Below, in pieces: positions 41,885-50,636 of a DNA stretch of 64,000 bases. The notes under the pieces are model-generated. The model was not told the origin of the DNA. It ran no database searches and worked only from the letters and a program-made list of their open reading frames with translations. How positions within the stretch are numbered: the first letter of the stretch is position 1; the number at the start of each line of letters is the position of its first letter. The position numbers and the translations under genes were made by a program. The stretch is from Streptomyces aureus (GTDB lineage Bacteria > Actinomycetota > Actinomycetes > Streptomycetales > Streptomycetaceae): the NCBI RefSeq assembly GCF_000725495.1, contig NZ_JNZD01000008.1:62001-126000 (forward strand). The letters are read 5' to 3'.

Positions 41885-42486
41885 CCCGAGCCGTCCACGG
41901 CGACGAGGGGCAGACCCTTCCCATCTACATCTGGCTGACGGGGATCCTGCTCTTCGCCGCGTTCGCCTTCTTCGCCTTCGCCCAAGCAGCGTCCGCCCGC
42001 AATGGAGCTCAATCCGCGGCGGACGCTGCTGCGTTGGCCGCCGCACAGGACTCCCGCGACGAACTCGTCCGAGGGCTGACGGAAGCCGTCGGCACGGACG
42101 ACCACTGGCTGGACTGGTTCGACGGCGACAAGTTCCAGGGCGCGGGGGCCACCGCCGCCGCCGACCGGCTGGCCGCCGCGAACGACTCGACGGTGCAGGG
42201 CGGGGCCCAGCCCGCCGTCGTGAACGGGTTCCCCGGCTACCGGGTGGAGATCCAGACCCGGTACACGGTCGGCAAGTCGATCATCCCGGGCACCGAGAGC
42301 CGTCATGCCACGGCGCACGCGACCGCGGTCATCGAGCCGCGCTGCACCTTCGCGGCCGACGCTGACCCCAAGAAGCCCGTCGATCTGGACTGTCACGGGC
42401 GCATTGTGAACATCGATCCCGGAAATTTCCATTCGGACGACCTTCCCGACGCGTCCGTGCTGTTCTCAGTGCATCTGGCCGAGTGA
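41881..42486 (+). CDS. TadG/TadE-like pilus protein, start codon unclear
   Basis: The frame encodes a pseudopilin-like protein: GDEGQTLPIYIWLTGILLFAAFAFFAFAQAASARNGAQSAADAAALAAAQ, a TadE/TadG N-terminal helix, then a domain of about 120 residues with two cysteines. After the pilin stop at 41884 there is no ATG, GTG or TTG before the conserved start. The nearest are CTG 41881 (next to GGAGG 41876-41880) and a GTC at 41893 where a GTG would fit. The first upstream ATG in frame is 41701, inside the pilin gene. A non-canonical start, a frameshift from flp, or a start lesion are all possible. Given start 41881 is nominal. Confidence 0.65.
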   Translation: MTRAVHGDEGQTLPIYIWLTGILLFAAFAFFAFAQAASARNGAQSAADAAALAAAQDSRDELVRGLTEAVGTDDHWLDWFDGDKFQGAGATAAADRLAAANDSTVQGGAQPAVVNGFPGYRVEIQTRYTVGKSIIPGTESRHATAHATAVIEPRCTFAADADPKKPVDLDCHGRIVNIDPGNFHSDDLPDASVLFSVHLAE

Positions 42487-42501
42487 GAGGAAGCCGTACC
42501 G

Positions 42502-43095
42502 ATGGATCTCCGGCACACCATGAAGGGCCGCAGGGCTGTGGCCGCGGTGGCGATCAGCACCGGATTGCTCCTCACGGTGTCCGGGTGCGGCGGGGGAGGC
42601 GACGGCGACAAGCCCAAGGCCGTCTCGTCCACCTCCTCGTCGGACGAGGGAGGCGGCGACGATGCGAAGCAGGCTTCGCCGACGGCGAGTCAGGACCAAG
42701 TGCTGGCCGAGGTCAAGGGCGGCGACGTGACCCTGGCCATCACGTCGGCGGTCCGGGACCAGGGCGGCTTCGTGACCGTCAGCGGGACGGTGACCAACAG
42801 CGGCGGTCAGTTCTGGGTCGCCGCGAACTGGCGGGGTGACGAGCGCGAGTTGAGCCGGAACGGTGCCTCCCTGGCCGGAGCCTCCTTGACCGACAGCAAG
42901 GGCAAGAAGAAGTACCTGGTCCTGCGGGACACCCAAGGACGCTGCCTTTGCACCAAGTTCGACGGCGGCGGCGTGGACGCCGGGAAGTCGGCCGACTGGT
43001 TCGCCCAGTTCCCCGCACCCCCCGCCGGCACCACCGCCGTTGACTTCCAGGTCGGCTCCATGCCACCCGCCTCCATCGAGATCTCCGAGGGCTGA
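42502..43095 (+). CDS. Lipoprotein of the tad operon (unknown)
   Basis: A 197-residue lipoprotein: signal peptide with lipobox LLLTVSGC (Cys near residue 29), an Asp/Ser/Gly linker, then a beta-rich domain (VTLAITSAVRDQGGFVTVSGTVTNSGGQFW) like conserved accessory lipoproteins with DUF4352-style Ig folds. A CLCTKF motif lies near residue 150. AGAGGAAG precedes the ATG. It lies 15 bases after the TadG-like gene and 3 bases before the OmpA-domain gene, so it belongs to the pilus operon. Confidence 0.82.
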   Translation: MDLRHTMKGRRAVAAVAISTGLLLTVSGCGGGGDGDKPKAVSSTSSSDEGGGDDAKQASPTASQDQVLAEVKGGDVTLAITSAVRDQGGFVTVSGTVTNSGGQFWVAANWRGDERELSRNGASLAGASLTDSKGKKKYLVLRDTQGRCLCTKFDGGGVDAGKSADWFAQFPAPPAGTTAVDFQVGSMPPASIEISEG

Positions 43096-43098
43096 CCC

Positions 43099-43746
43099 AT
43101 GGCCCTCCCGCCCCGTGCCGCCGCGACCACGTTCACGGCGCTCGCCGTACTGATCACCCTCGGCCTCCCGGGCCCCGCGCACGCGGACGGCGGCGACCCC
43201 AGTGCCCCGCCCGGCAGCGTCACCACCTCCCCGCCCCCCGACGTCGACGCCAACAGCCCCGGGCTCAAGCTCGCCGACGGAGCGACCCTGGCGCCCGCCA
43301 AGGTGCTGGACATCAAGTCGGTCGTGGAGGACATCGGCGGTGAGGAGCGCCGTGAGGACACCAACGCGGACGTCACGTTCGCGCTCCAGGCGGAGGTCCT
43401 CTTCCCCAAGGACAGCTCGACGCTCAACCCGGACGCCCAGTCCCGTATCCAGGCGATCGCGGACGAGATCAAGGCCCAGCATGCCACGACCGTCCGCGTC
43501 TTCGGCTTCACCGACAACCTCGGCTCGTACGCGCACGGCCTGACCCTGTCCAAGAAGCGCGCGGAACAGGTGCACGACCGGCTGGCCGCGGCCCTCGGCT
43601 CCGCGGAGTCGGACGTCACCTTCGAGGTACGGGGCTACAGCGAGGACTACCCGATCGCCGACAACACCTCGGAGCAGGGCCGCCGCAAGAACCGCCGGGT
43701 GGAGGTGACCTTCCCGAGGGGCGCCGCCGACGGGAACAGCGCCTGA
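43099..43746 (+). CDS. Secreted OmpA-family domain protein
   Basis: A 215-residue exported protein. Signal peptide ends ...PGPAHA; a proline-rich linker follows; residues about 95-205 are an OmpA C-terminal-like peptidoglycan-binding domain (VLFPKDSSTLNPDAQSRIQAIADEI, then VFGFTDNLGSYAHGLTLSKKRAEQV, then QGRRKNRRVEV). It would tether the pilus machinery to the cell wall in this one-membrane organism. Last gene of the tad operon. Confidence 0.9.
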   Translation: MALPPRAAATTFTALAVLITLGLPGPAHADGGDPSAPPGSVTTSPPPDVDANSPGLKLADGATLAPAKVLDIKSVVEDIGGEERREDTNADVTFALQAEVLFPKDSSTLNPDAQSRIQAIADEIKAQHATTVRVFGFTDNLGSYAHGLTLSKKRAEQVHDRLAAALGSAESDVTFEVRGYSEDYPIADNTSEQGRRKNRRVEVTFPRGAADGNSA

Positions 43747-43831
43747 CGAGCGCGTCACCTTCTCCCTCGCCCGGCCTCCTGGCAGCATTCCTCCGACGAA
43801 CGGGTCGCGCACGAGGTCGATGGAGTCCGCC

Positions 43832-44437
43832 ATGAGGAAGATCGTGTTGATGTCGTCGGTGTCCCTCGACGGATACATCGAGGGCCCGAACCGCGAGATC
43901 GACTGGCACCGGGTCGACGCCGAGCTGCACCAGCACTTCAACGACCTGGTCAGAGGCTTCGGCGCCGTGATGTCCGGCCGGGTGACCTACGAGCTGATGG
44001 CCGCCTACTGGCCGACGGCCGACAAGGACCCGGACGTCAGCCCCGAGATGGCCGAGTTCGCCGGAATCTGGCGCAACATCCCCAAAGTGGTGTTCTCGCG
44101 GACGATGGAGCGCGGCACCGGACACACCACGGTCGTCCGGGAGGTCGTGCCCGAGGAGATCCGGGCGCTGAAGGCCCAGGAGGGCGGCGACCTCGGGCTC
44201 AGCGGCGCCGACCTGGCCGCGGAGTTCCTGCGGCTGCGCCTGGTGGACGAGATCAGGCTGTACGTGCACCCCGTCCTCATCGGCGCGGGCAAGCCGCTGT
44301 TCCCCCAGGCCGAGGCCCCCACCGACCTGCGTCTCGTCGAGACACGGACCTTCGGCAACGGGGTCGCCCTCCTGCGCTACGAGCGGGACACCACCGCCGA
44401 CGCGGGCGGCACCACCGGCGCGGAGGGCGGCGCGTAA
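43832..44437 (+). CDS. Dihydrofolate reductase-like (RibD C-terminal domain) protein
   Basis: A 201-residue protein of the RibD_C/DHFR-like family: MRKIVLMSSVSLDGYIEGPN at the N-terminus, GAVMSGRVTYELMAAYWP, LGLSGADLAAEFLRLRLVDEIRLYVHPVLIGAGKPLF. Members bind NADPH and reduce unidentified substrates. ATG 43832 is preferred (GGAG 43822-43825, 6-base spacer) over ATG 43820. The C-terminal 15 residues are Gly/Thr-rich. The start of a likely short operon with the LLM oxidoreductase 40 bases downstream. Confidence 0.9.
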   Translation: MRKIVLMSSVSLDGYIEGPNREIDWHRVDAELHQHFNDLVRGFGAVMSGRVTYELMAAYWPTADKDPDVSPEMAEFAGIWRNIPKVVFSRTMERGTGHTTVVREVVPEEIRALKAQEGGDLGLSGADLAAEFLRLRLVDEIRLYVHPVLIGAGKPLFPQAEAPTDLRLVETRTFGNGVALLRYERDTTADAGGTTGAEGGA

Positions 44438-44477
44438 AGCGGTTGTCCGCCGCGGGCCGTCCGGGTAGGAAGGCGGC

Positions 44478-45353
44478 ATGACGTCCCTCGGTGTTGTCTT
44501 CAGGCCCCAGCTGCCCCCCGAGCGACTGCGCGCCCTCGCGCGCGAGGCGGAGGGGGCGGGACTCGAGGAACTCTGGCTGTGGGAGGACTGCTTCCTCGAA
44601 GGAGGCGTCTCCGCCGCCGCGGCCGCGCTCGCCTGGACCGAACGACTGCGGGTGGGCGTCGGCCTGCTGCCCGTCCCGCTGCGGAACGTCGCCGTCACGG
44701 CGATGGAGACCGCCACCCTGTACCGGCTGTTCCCCGGACGCGCCACCGTCGCGGTCGGCCACGGCGTCCAGGACTGGATGGGACAGGTCGGGGCCCGCGC
44801 CGAGTCGCCCATGACACTGCTGCGCGAGCATCTCGACGCCCTGCGCGCCCTGTTGCGGGGCGAGCGCGTCACCACCGACGGGCGGTACGTGAAACTCGAC
44901 GGCGTCGCCCTTGACTGGCCGCCGTCCGAGGCGCCCGGGATCCTCACCGGCGCCACCGGCCCCCGGACGCTGCGGCTCGCCGGAGAGGCCGCCGACGGCA
45001 CGGTCCTCACCGCCTCGACCACCGTCGAAGGGGTAAGGCGGGCCCGCCGGCTCATCGAGGAGGGACGCCGAAGCGCCGGCCGGACGCAGGAGCGGCACCG
45101 GGTGGTCGTCTATCTGCACACCACCACCGGCGCCGGTGCCGAGGCCCGGCTGAGCGCCGAGATCGAGGCCGACGGCGGGAGCGCCACCGGGGAGCTGGGG
45201 GTCGCGGGCGACGCGGACGCCGTCGCCGAGGCCGTCCGGCGTCTCGCGGACGCGGGCGCCGACTCGGTCGTCCTGCAACCCACCGCGGACGAACCGGACC
45301 CCGAGGGCTTCGTCCGCTTCGCCGCCGAAGAGGTGCGCCCCCGGCTGACCTAG
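44478..45353 (+). CDS. LLM-class flavin (F420)-dependent oxidoreductase
   Basis: A 291-residue luciferase-like monooxygenase family barrel: GVVFRPQLPPERLRALAREAEGAGLEELWLWED, then VGVGLLPVPLRNVAVTAMETATL, then GRATVAVGHGVQDWMGQVG, and the C-terminal GVAGDADAVAEAVRRLADAGADSVVLQP. The VAVGHG pattern is typical of F420-type members in actinobacteria. Substrate unknown. The ATG follows AGGAAGGC closely. Confidence 0.88.
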   Translation: MTSLGVVFRPQLPPERLRALAREAEGAGLEELWLWEDCFLEGGVSAAAAALAWTERLRVGVGLLPVPLRNVAVTAMETATLYRLFPGRATVAVGHGVQDWMGQVGARAESPMTLLREHLDALRALLRGERVTTDGRYVKLDGVALDWPPSEAPGILTGATGPRTLRLAGEAADGTVLTASTTVEGVRRARRLIEEGRRSAGRTQERHRVVVYLHTTTGAGAEARLSAEIEADGGSATGELGVAGDADAVAEAVRRLADAGADSVVLQPTADEPDPEGFVRFAAEEVRPRLT

Positions 45354-45746
45354 CGCCCTCTTCGCCGCCGCAGGCTGATGCCCCCGGCCGACCCGGCCCC
45401 GTCCTTCGCCGCCGAGGGGCTGCGCCCTCCCTCGCCGCCGAACGCGTACGGCGCCCCCTGCCGGCCGGACCCGGCCCACCGCTTCCCCCGCCCCTCAGGC
45501 TCCCGGCACCCCGTGTTCCCCGGGAGTCCTCCGTCGGTTCTCCCGCCCCTCGGGTCCCGGTCGGCGGGGCGGGGGGCCTTGATCCGGACCGGCCCGCGCA
45601 GATTGACCGAAAACCTCACCATGCGGACCACTCGGGGCGGGATGTCCCACCGGCCCGCGGAGGGGTGCCGGCGGCACGGCACACGGTGTCCGGAAGATCC
45701 GCACGGGGTGTCCACATCGTTATCCGGAGGCTGTCGCCAGAAATGT
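45354..45746. other. Long non-coding region downstream of the LLM gene
   Basis: About 390 bases of GC-rich sequence with proline/arginine-rich open frames on both strands, none with a ribosome binding site or normal codon pattern. No feature is supported until the promoter-like element at 45747. Confidence 0.45.
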
Positions 45747-45776
45747 TTGACTGACGTAAGTTCAGACCAAGGTAAT
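45747..45776 (+). promoter_or_regulatory. Promoter-like element in the gap before the DUF192 gene
   Basis: TTGACT (45747-45752), an 18-base spacer and GGTAAT (45771-45776). It points rightward into about 80 bases ending at the small hairpin 45840-45861 (GCCTGA...TCAGGC), with no normal gene downstream on that strand; a 23-codon frame starts at GTG 45781. Confidence 0.4.
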
Positions 45777-45854
45777 TCGCGTGAGCAAAGCTGCGCGTGT
45801 GGCACCGCGCAGAGGAGGGGGCTGCGCGGTGCTGCCCTGCCTGATGACGTGATG

Positions 45855-46199
45855 TCAGGCGCCCTGGACCAGGATCCGGGCGCCGCGTCGCACGCCCCAC
45901 CGCTCCATCGCCCCGGCCTCCGCCTCCAGGACCCGCCGGGCCCGCGGCCGCGGCAGTCCCAGCCGGCCCGGCCGCATCGTGCGTACCGCCAGGACCCGTG
46001 ACGAACGGTCCAGATAGGCGACGTCGATCGCGAACCGCATCCCGAACGTGTGCACCGAGTTCGCCGGGGTCAGCAGCAGTGCGCCCTCGATCCCCGTGCG
46101 TCCGAGCAGTCCCCGCCGCCGGGCGCGCGCCGTGCCGGCGACCTCCAGGGGCACCGGTGCGGACGTCCCCTCCGCCGGGTCCGTCGTGAAGGTGGTCAT
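45855..46199 (-). CDS. DUF192-family protein
   Basis: A 114-residue protein matching DUF192: VAGTARARRRGLLGRTGIEGALLLTPANSVHTFGMRFAIDVAYLDRSSRVLAV with the family FGMRFAIDV core and the C-terminal VLEAEAGAMERWGVRRGARI. Function of the family is not established. ATG 46199 was chosen (MTTFTTDPAEG); longer frames to 46283 lack similarity. It is alone, with about 400 non-coding bases upstream. Confidence 0.85.
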   Translation of the reverse strand: MTTFTTDPAEGTSAPVPLEVAGTARARRRGLLGRTGIEGALLLTPANSVHTFGMRFAIDVAYLDRSSRVLAVRTMRPGRLGLPRPRARRVLEAEAGAMERWGVRRGARILVQGA

Positions 46200-46343
46200 G
46201 CGGGCGAAACTAGCGCGGCCGTCAAGCGGAGGGGCGCCACGCGGATCACCCGCCCGGAGTACGGACGGCCCGGTCGGCGACACGCCCCGGGACGGGGTGT
46301 GGACCCATTGGATCTCTGTCGATCGTCCGCGATTGCCTTTGAA

Positions 46344-46365
46344 TCAGCCATGATTCAGCCATGAT
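46344..46365 (+). repeat. Tandem 11-base direct repeat
   Basis: TCAGCCATGAT is repeated head to tail at 46344-46354 and 46355-46365, one helical turn apart, next to a TTGAAT hexamer (46339-46344). It is in the non-coding region between the DUF192 and aldo/keto reductase genes and resembles a regulator binding site. Confidence 0.65.
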
Positions 46366-46485
46366 CACACCCGGAATCGATGGTTCCACGGGTGTCGCGG
46401 CGTCGCCGGGCGACTCCGGAGAGTAGTTGTGGCACGCGGATGCACGCAGCATCACTTACGAAGGGTTATGGTGGAAACCCCCCCT

Positions 46486-46525
46486 CGGGCCGGTCCGTCT
46501 CCCCCCCACGGACCGGCCCGTTTTT
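46486..46525 (+). terminator. Orphan intrinsic terminator with a C7-containing loop
   Basis: A perfect 13-bp stem (46486-46498 with 46508-46520) encloses a 9-base loop containing seven cytosines and is followed by TTTTT (46521-46525) on the + strand. No rightward gene precedes it. A second C7 run (46478-46484) and a TATGGT -10-like box (46467-46472) lie just upstream. It probably ends a small RNA. Confidence 0.7.
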
Positions 46526-46606
46526 CTTGCCCGCGGCGGCCCGCCCGTCAGGCGCCCCCGTGCGCCCCTCGGGCGGACCGTCCCGCGCGGCCCGGATTTC
46601 GGTGAC

Positions 46607-47644
<1,038 letters not shown>

Positions 47645-47684
47645 GAGGACGAACCTATGTCAGGGTGCACAGGGCCCTCGGCAG

Positions 47685-47709
47685 CCCCCGCGCCGCGCGG
47701 GGGTAGGCT
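47685..47709 (+). promoter_or_regulatory. GC palindrome and -10 box upstream of the prenyltransferase
   Basis: CCCCCGCG (47685-47692) pairs with CGCGGGGG (47696-47703), directly followed by TAGGCT (47704-47709), a plausible -10 for the gene starting at 47789. No -35 was identified. Confidence 0.4.
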
Positions 47710-47788
47710 TCGCCCCGGGGGACCGCCATATGGACAGGGACTGTGCTCGGGCGCGGCTGTCCGATCCGCACGGAGGGGCTGACAACAC

Positions 47789-48562
47789 GTGACCTTGCGC
47801 GACAACCTGCGCCGTCTGCTGGTCAGGTTCTATGCACGCAGGGTGGAAGGCCACCTCGACCACGACCAGGTGCCCAAGCACATCGGGGTCATCATGGACG
47901 GCAACCGCCGCTGGGCGAAGGCCGCCGGCTCCACCACCGCACAGGGCCACCGGGCCGGTGCGGACAAGATCGAGGAATTCCTCGGGTGGTGCGCCGAGAC
48001 CGATGTCGAGGTCGTCACCCTGTGGCTGCTGTCCACCGACAACTTCGACCGCCCGCAGGAGGAGCTCGGTCCGCTCCTCGGCATCATCGAGGGCGTCGTC
48101 CGCACCCTGGCGGCCGACGGCCGCTGGCGGGTGCACCACGTCGGGACGCGGGACATCCTGCCCTCCGCCATGCAGTCGGCCCTCAAGGAGGCCGAGGAGT
48201 CCACCGCGCACGTCGAGGGGATAGTCGTCAACGTCGCCATCGGCTACGGCGGCCGCCAGGAGATCGCCGACGCCGTGCGCGCGATGATCCTCGACGCCGC
48301 CGACAAGGGGACCTCCATGGAGGACCTCGCCGACCGCGTCGACGTCGACCTCATCGGCAAGCACCTCTACACCGGGGCCCAGCCCGACCCCGACCTGGTG
48401 ATCCGTACCAGCGGTGAGCAGCGGCTGTCCGGATTCATGCTCTGGCAGACCGCCCACTCCGAGTACTACTTCTGCGAGGTCTTCTGGCCCGCCTTCCGCA
48501 AGGTCGACTTCCTGCGCGCCCTGCGTGACTACGCGGCGCGACACCGTCGCTACGGAGGCTGA
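47789..48562 (+). CDS. uppS: Isoprenyl transferase (cis-prenyl, undecaprenyl diphosphate synthase family)
   Basis: A 257-residue cis-prenyltransferase. The five family regions are visible: [17 protein letters not shown] (catalytic Asp), [44 protein letters not shown], and [38 protein letters not shown]. It condenses isopentenyl units to make the polyprenyl carrier for peptidoglycan and glycans. Product length cannot be read from sequence; Streptomyces have two paralogues. GTG start with GGAGGGG about 9 bases upstream. Confidence 0.94.
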   Translation: MTLRDNLRRLLVRFYARRVEGHLDHDQVPKHIGVIMDGNRRWAKAAGSTTAQGHRAGADKIEEFLGWCAETDVEVVTLWLLSTDNFDRPQEELGPLLGIIEGVVRTLAADGRWRVHHVGTRDILPSAMQSALKEAEESTAHVEGIVVNVAIGYGGRQEIADAVRAMILDAADKGTSMEDLADRVDVDLIGKHLYTGAQPDPDLVIRTSGEQRLSGFMLWQTAHSEYYFCEVFWPAFRKVDFLRALRDYAARHRRYGG

Positions 48563-48645
48563 ATAAAGGGGTATCCCGCGAGGCCCGGGGTACCCGGCGG
48601 GGACACCCGTCATCGGGAGTTAACGAACGCGCCGTCATATGCACT

Positions 48646-48738
48646 TGCATGGCTTGGCTCGTTGAAGGGCATAAGCCTTGCAGGTCGACGCCCGAACCAC
48701 GGGTGTCGTATCTCAGCGGACGGCACGGGGCCGTCCGC
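48646..48738 (+). other. Two hairpins in the phoH 5' region
   Basis: TGCATGGCTT (48646-48655) pairs with AAGCCTTGCA (48673-48682) with one mismatch, and GCGGACGGC (48716-48724) pairs perfectly with GCCGTCCGC (48730-48738). Both lie between uppS and the PhoH gene. The second has no T-tract; it may be a terminator for uppS or part of a structured leader. Otherwise the 320-base gap (48563-48882) shows nothing recognisable. Confidence 0.45.
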
Positions 48739-48882
48739 CCGGGAGGCCCTTTGCACCAGCCCGACCGTGCGGTCAGCACGGACGAAGCGGAGGGCCGGTT
48801 TTCGGCCCGTGCATCGGTGCCGGACACCGGTCCAGTTCTCCTTCGTCGCTCCCCGACCTCATCCGAGGGGGTACGTCCTTCC

Positions 48883-50208
48883 GTGGTGACCAGCACAAAG
48901 CGCCGCACGCCAGACCGGCGCACCTATGTTCTCGACACCAGCGTCCTGCTGGCCGACCCGAATGCCGTGAGCCGATTCGACGAGCACGAGGTAGTGCTCC
49001 CGATCATCGTGGTCACGGAACTGGAGGCCAAGCGGCACCATCCCGAACTCGGTTACTTCGCCCGGCAGGCACTGCGCCTGCTGGACGAGTTCCGGGTCCG
49101 GCACGGCCGCCTCGACTCCCCGATCCCCGTCGGGGACCTCGGCGGGACGGTACGCGTCGAGCTCAATCACTCGGACCCCAGCGTCCTGCCCAGTGGTTAC
49201 CGCCTGGGAGACAACGACTCCCGCATCCTCGCGGTCGCCCGCAATCTCCAGGCCGAGGGATACGACGTCACCGTCGTCTCGAAGGACCTGCCGCTCAGGA
49301 TCAAGGCGTCCTCCGTGGGTCTCCTCGCCGAGGAGTACCGCGCGGAGCTCGCCATCACGGGCTCCTCCGGCTGGACCGGAATGTCCGAACTGAACCTGGC
49401 CGGTGAACAGGTGGACATCCTCTTCGAGGAGGGGCGCGTCCATGTCCCCGAAGCGGCCGACCTGCCCGTGCACACCGGGCTGACGATCCAGTCGGAGCGC
49501 GGCAAGGCCCTCGGCCGTGTCACCGCCGACGGCAACGTCCGGCTCGTGCGCGGCGACCGTGAGGCGTTCGGTATCAAGGGACGCAGCGCCGAGCAGCGCA
49601 TCGCGCTCGATCTGCTGCTCGACCCGGACATCGGGATCCTGTCGATGGGCGGCCGGGCCGGCACCGGCAAGTCCGCGCTCGCGCTGTGCGCGGGCCTGGA
49701 GGCCGTCCTCGAACGCCGCCAGCACCAGAAGGTGATGGTCTTCCGGCCGCTGTACGCGGTGGGCGGGCAGGAGCTCGGCTATCTGCCCGGCTCCGAGTCC
49801 GAGAAGATGAGCCCCTGGGCGCAGGCGGTCTTCGACACCCTCTCCGCGGTCACCAGCCGCGAGGTCATCGAGGAGGTCACCGCGCGCGGCATGCTGGAGG
49901 TCCTGCCGCTCACCCACATCCGCGGACGCTCGCTCCACGACGCGTTCGTGATCGTGGACGAGGCCCAGTCCCTGGAGCGGAACGTCCTGTTGACCGTTCT
50001 GTCCCGTATCGGCGCCAATTCACGGGTCGTTCTGACCCATGACGTGGCACAAAGGGACAATCTGCGCGTCGGGCGGTACGACGGAGTCGTCGCCGTCGTA
50101 GAGAAGTTGAAGGGCCATCCGCTCTTCGCGCACGTCACGCTGAATCGTTCCGAGAGGTCCCAGATTGCGGCCCTCGTGACCGAAATGCTGGAGGACGGGC
50201 AGATCTGA
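48883..50208 (+). CDS. phoH: PIN-domain / PhoH ATPase (PhoH2-type)
   Basis: A 441-residue protein. Residues about 10-150 are a PIN RNase domain with acidic residues ([33 protein letters not shown]). Residues about 230-440 are PhoH with Walker [13 protein letters not shown] near 256 and Walker [13 protein letters not shown]. PhoH2 proteins are ATP-dependent RNA helicase/RNases in mycobacteria. The double GTG (48883, 48886) follows GAGGGGG (48865-48871). The frame is open to 48649 but upstream sequence has leader-like hairpins and no family similarity. Confidence 0.92.
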   Translation: MVTSTKRRTPDRRTYVLDTSVLLADPNAVSRFDEHEVVLPIIVVTELEAKRHHPELGYFARQALRLLDEFRVRHGRLDSPIPVGDLGGTVRVELNHSDPSVLPSGYRLGDNDSRILAVARNLQAEGYDVTVVSKDLPLRIKASSVGLLAEEYRAELAITGSSGWTGMSELNLAGEQVDILFEEGRVHVPEAADLPVHTGLTIQSERGKALGRVTADGNVRLVRGDREAFGIKGRSAEQRIALDLLLDPDIGILSMGGRAGTGKSALALCAGLEAVLERRQHQKVMVFRPLYAVGGQELGYLPGSESEKMSPWAQAVFDTLSAVTSREVIEEVTARGMLEVLPLTHIRGRSLHDAFVIVDEAQSLERNVLLTVLSRIGANSRVVLTHDVAQRDNLRVGRYDGVVAVVEKLKGHPLFAHVTLNRSERSQIAALVTEMLEDGQI

Positions 50209-50310
50209 TCCGGGGTGTCCCCCCTGGTCAAAGGGTGTGGGATACACGCTGGTTGACGCCGTCCGGCAAAGGCGAAAGAGCCTAGCCGGGCGGCGTACTG
50301 CTGCGCTGGC

Positions 50311-50323
50311 GTTTCCTGGAAAC
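50311..50323. promoter_or_regulatory. Inverted repeat GTTTCC-T-GGAAAC
   Basis: Perfect 6-base arms with a single central base, in the gap between phoH and the transglycosylase gene, about 45 bases before the predicted promoter. Confidence 0.35.
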
Positions 50324-50339
50324 AGCTGTGGCAAACGGG

Positions 50340-50355
50340 GTGTGAGCTTTCACAC
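50340..50355. promoter_or_regulatory. Crp-like palindrome upstream of the transglycosylase
   Basis: GTGTGA-GCTT-TCACAC is a perfect palindrome and contains GTG-N6-CAC, the core spacing reported for Streptomyces Crp sites. It lies just upstream of the -35 of the promoter at 50367-50397, a position suited to activation. Confidence 0.5.
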
Positions 50356-50366
50356 GCGACACGGAA

Positions 50367-50397
50367 TTGCCGTGCGGAGCCGGGTTACGGCTAGAGT
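50367..50397 (+). promoter_or_regulatory. Promoter of the secreted transglycosylase
   Basis: TTGCCG (50367-50372), a 19-base spacer and TAGAGT (50392-50397). Transcription would start about 50404, leaving a leader of about 230 bases before GTG 50637. I looked for a ydaO-type (c-di-AMP) riboswitch core in that leader and did not find it. Confidence 0.45.
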
Positions 50398-50636
50398 CTC
50401 ACTCCTGTCAGGCCCCGCATACGACACAGCTGTATCCCCAGCGGTACGGCGACACCGGAACCTCAGAACTCCATAGAGACGTCGTATGCCGCCCGCGCAC
50501 CACGCGGCGCTCCCCGAGCGGGAGTTGCCCACCGGGCCCGTGTCTCCCCGTGACCCCGCAGTTGGGAGGCCAGCGCCGAGGGGCACGATTGCGTCCGCGA
50601 GGGTCACCTAAACGGGCGATGCTGGAAGGAAACCGT

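Noticed and set aside
45378..46001. 207-codon rightward frame after the LLM gene
   Set aside because: No ribosome binding site, Pro/Arg-rich low-quality codon use, and it overlaps the well-supported DUF192 gene.
48649..48882. N-terminal extension of the PhoH protein
   Set aside because: The frame is open but contains leader hairpins and has no PIN/PhoH similarity; the GTG pair at 48883 after GAGGGGG fits better.
50400..50636. ydaO-type c-di-AMP riboswitch before the transglycosylase
   Set aside because: Such switches precede some Streptomyces wall hydrolases, but the conserved GGGGAACCC and GGGUGAAU cores were not found here.
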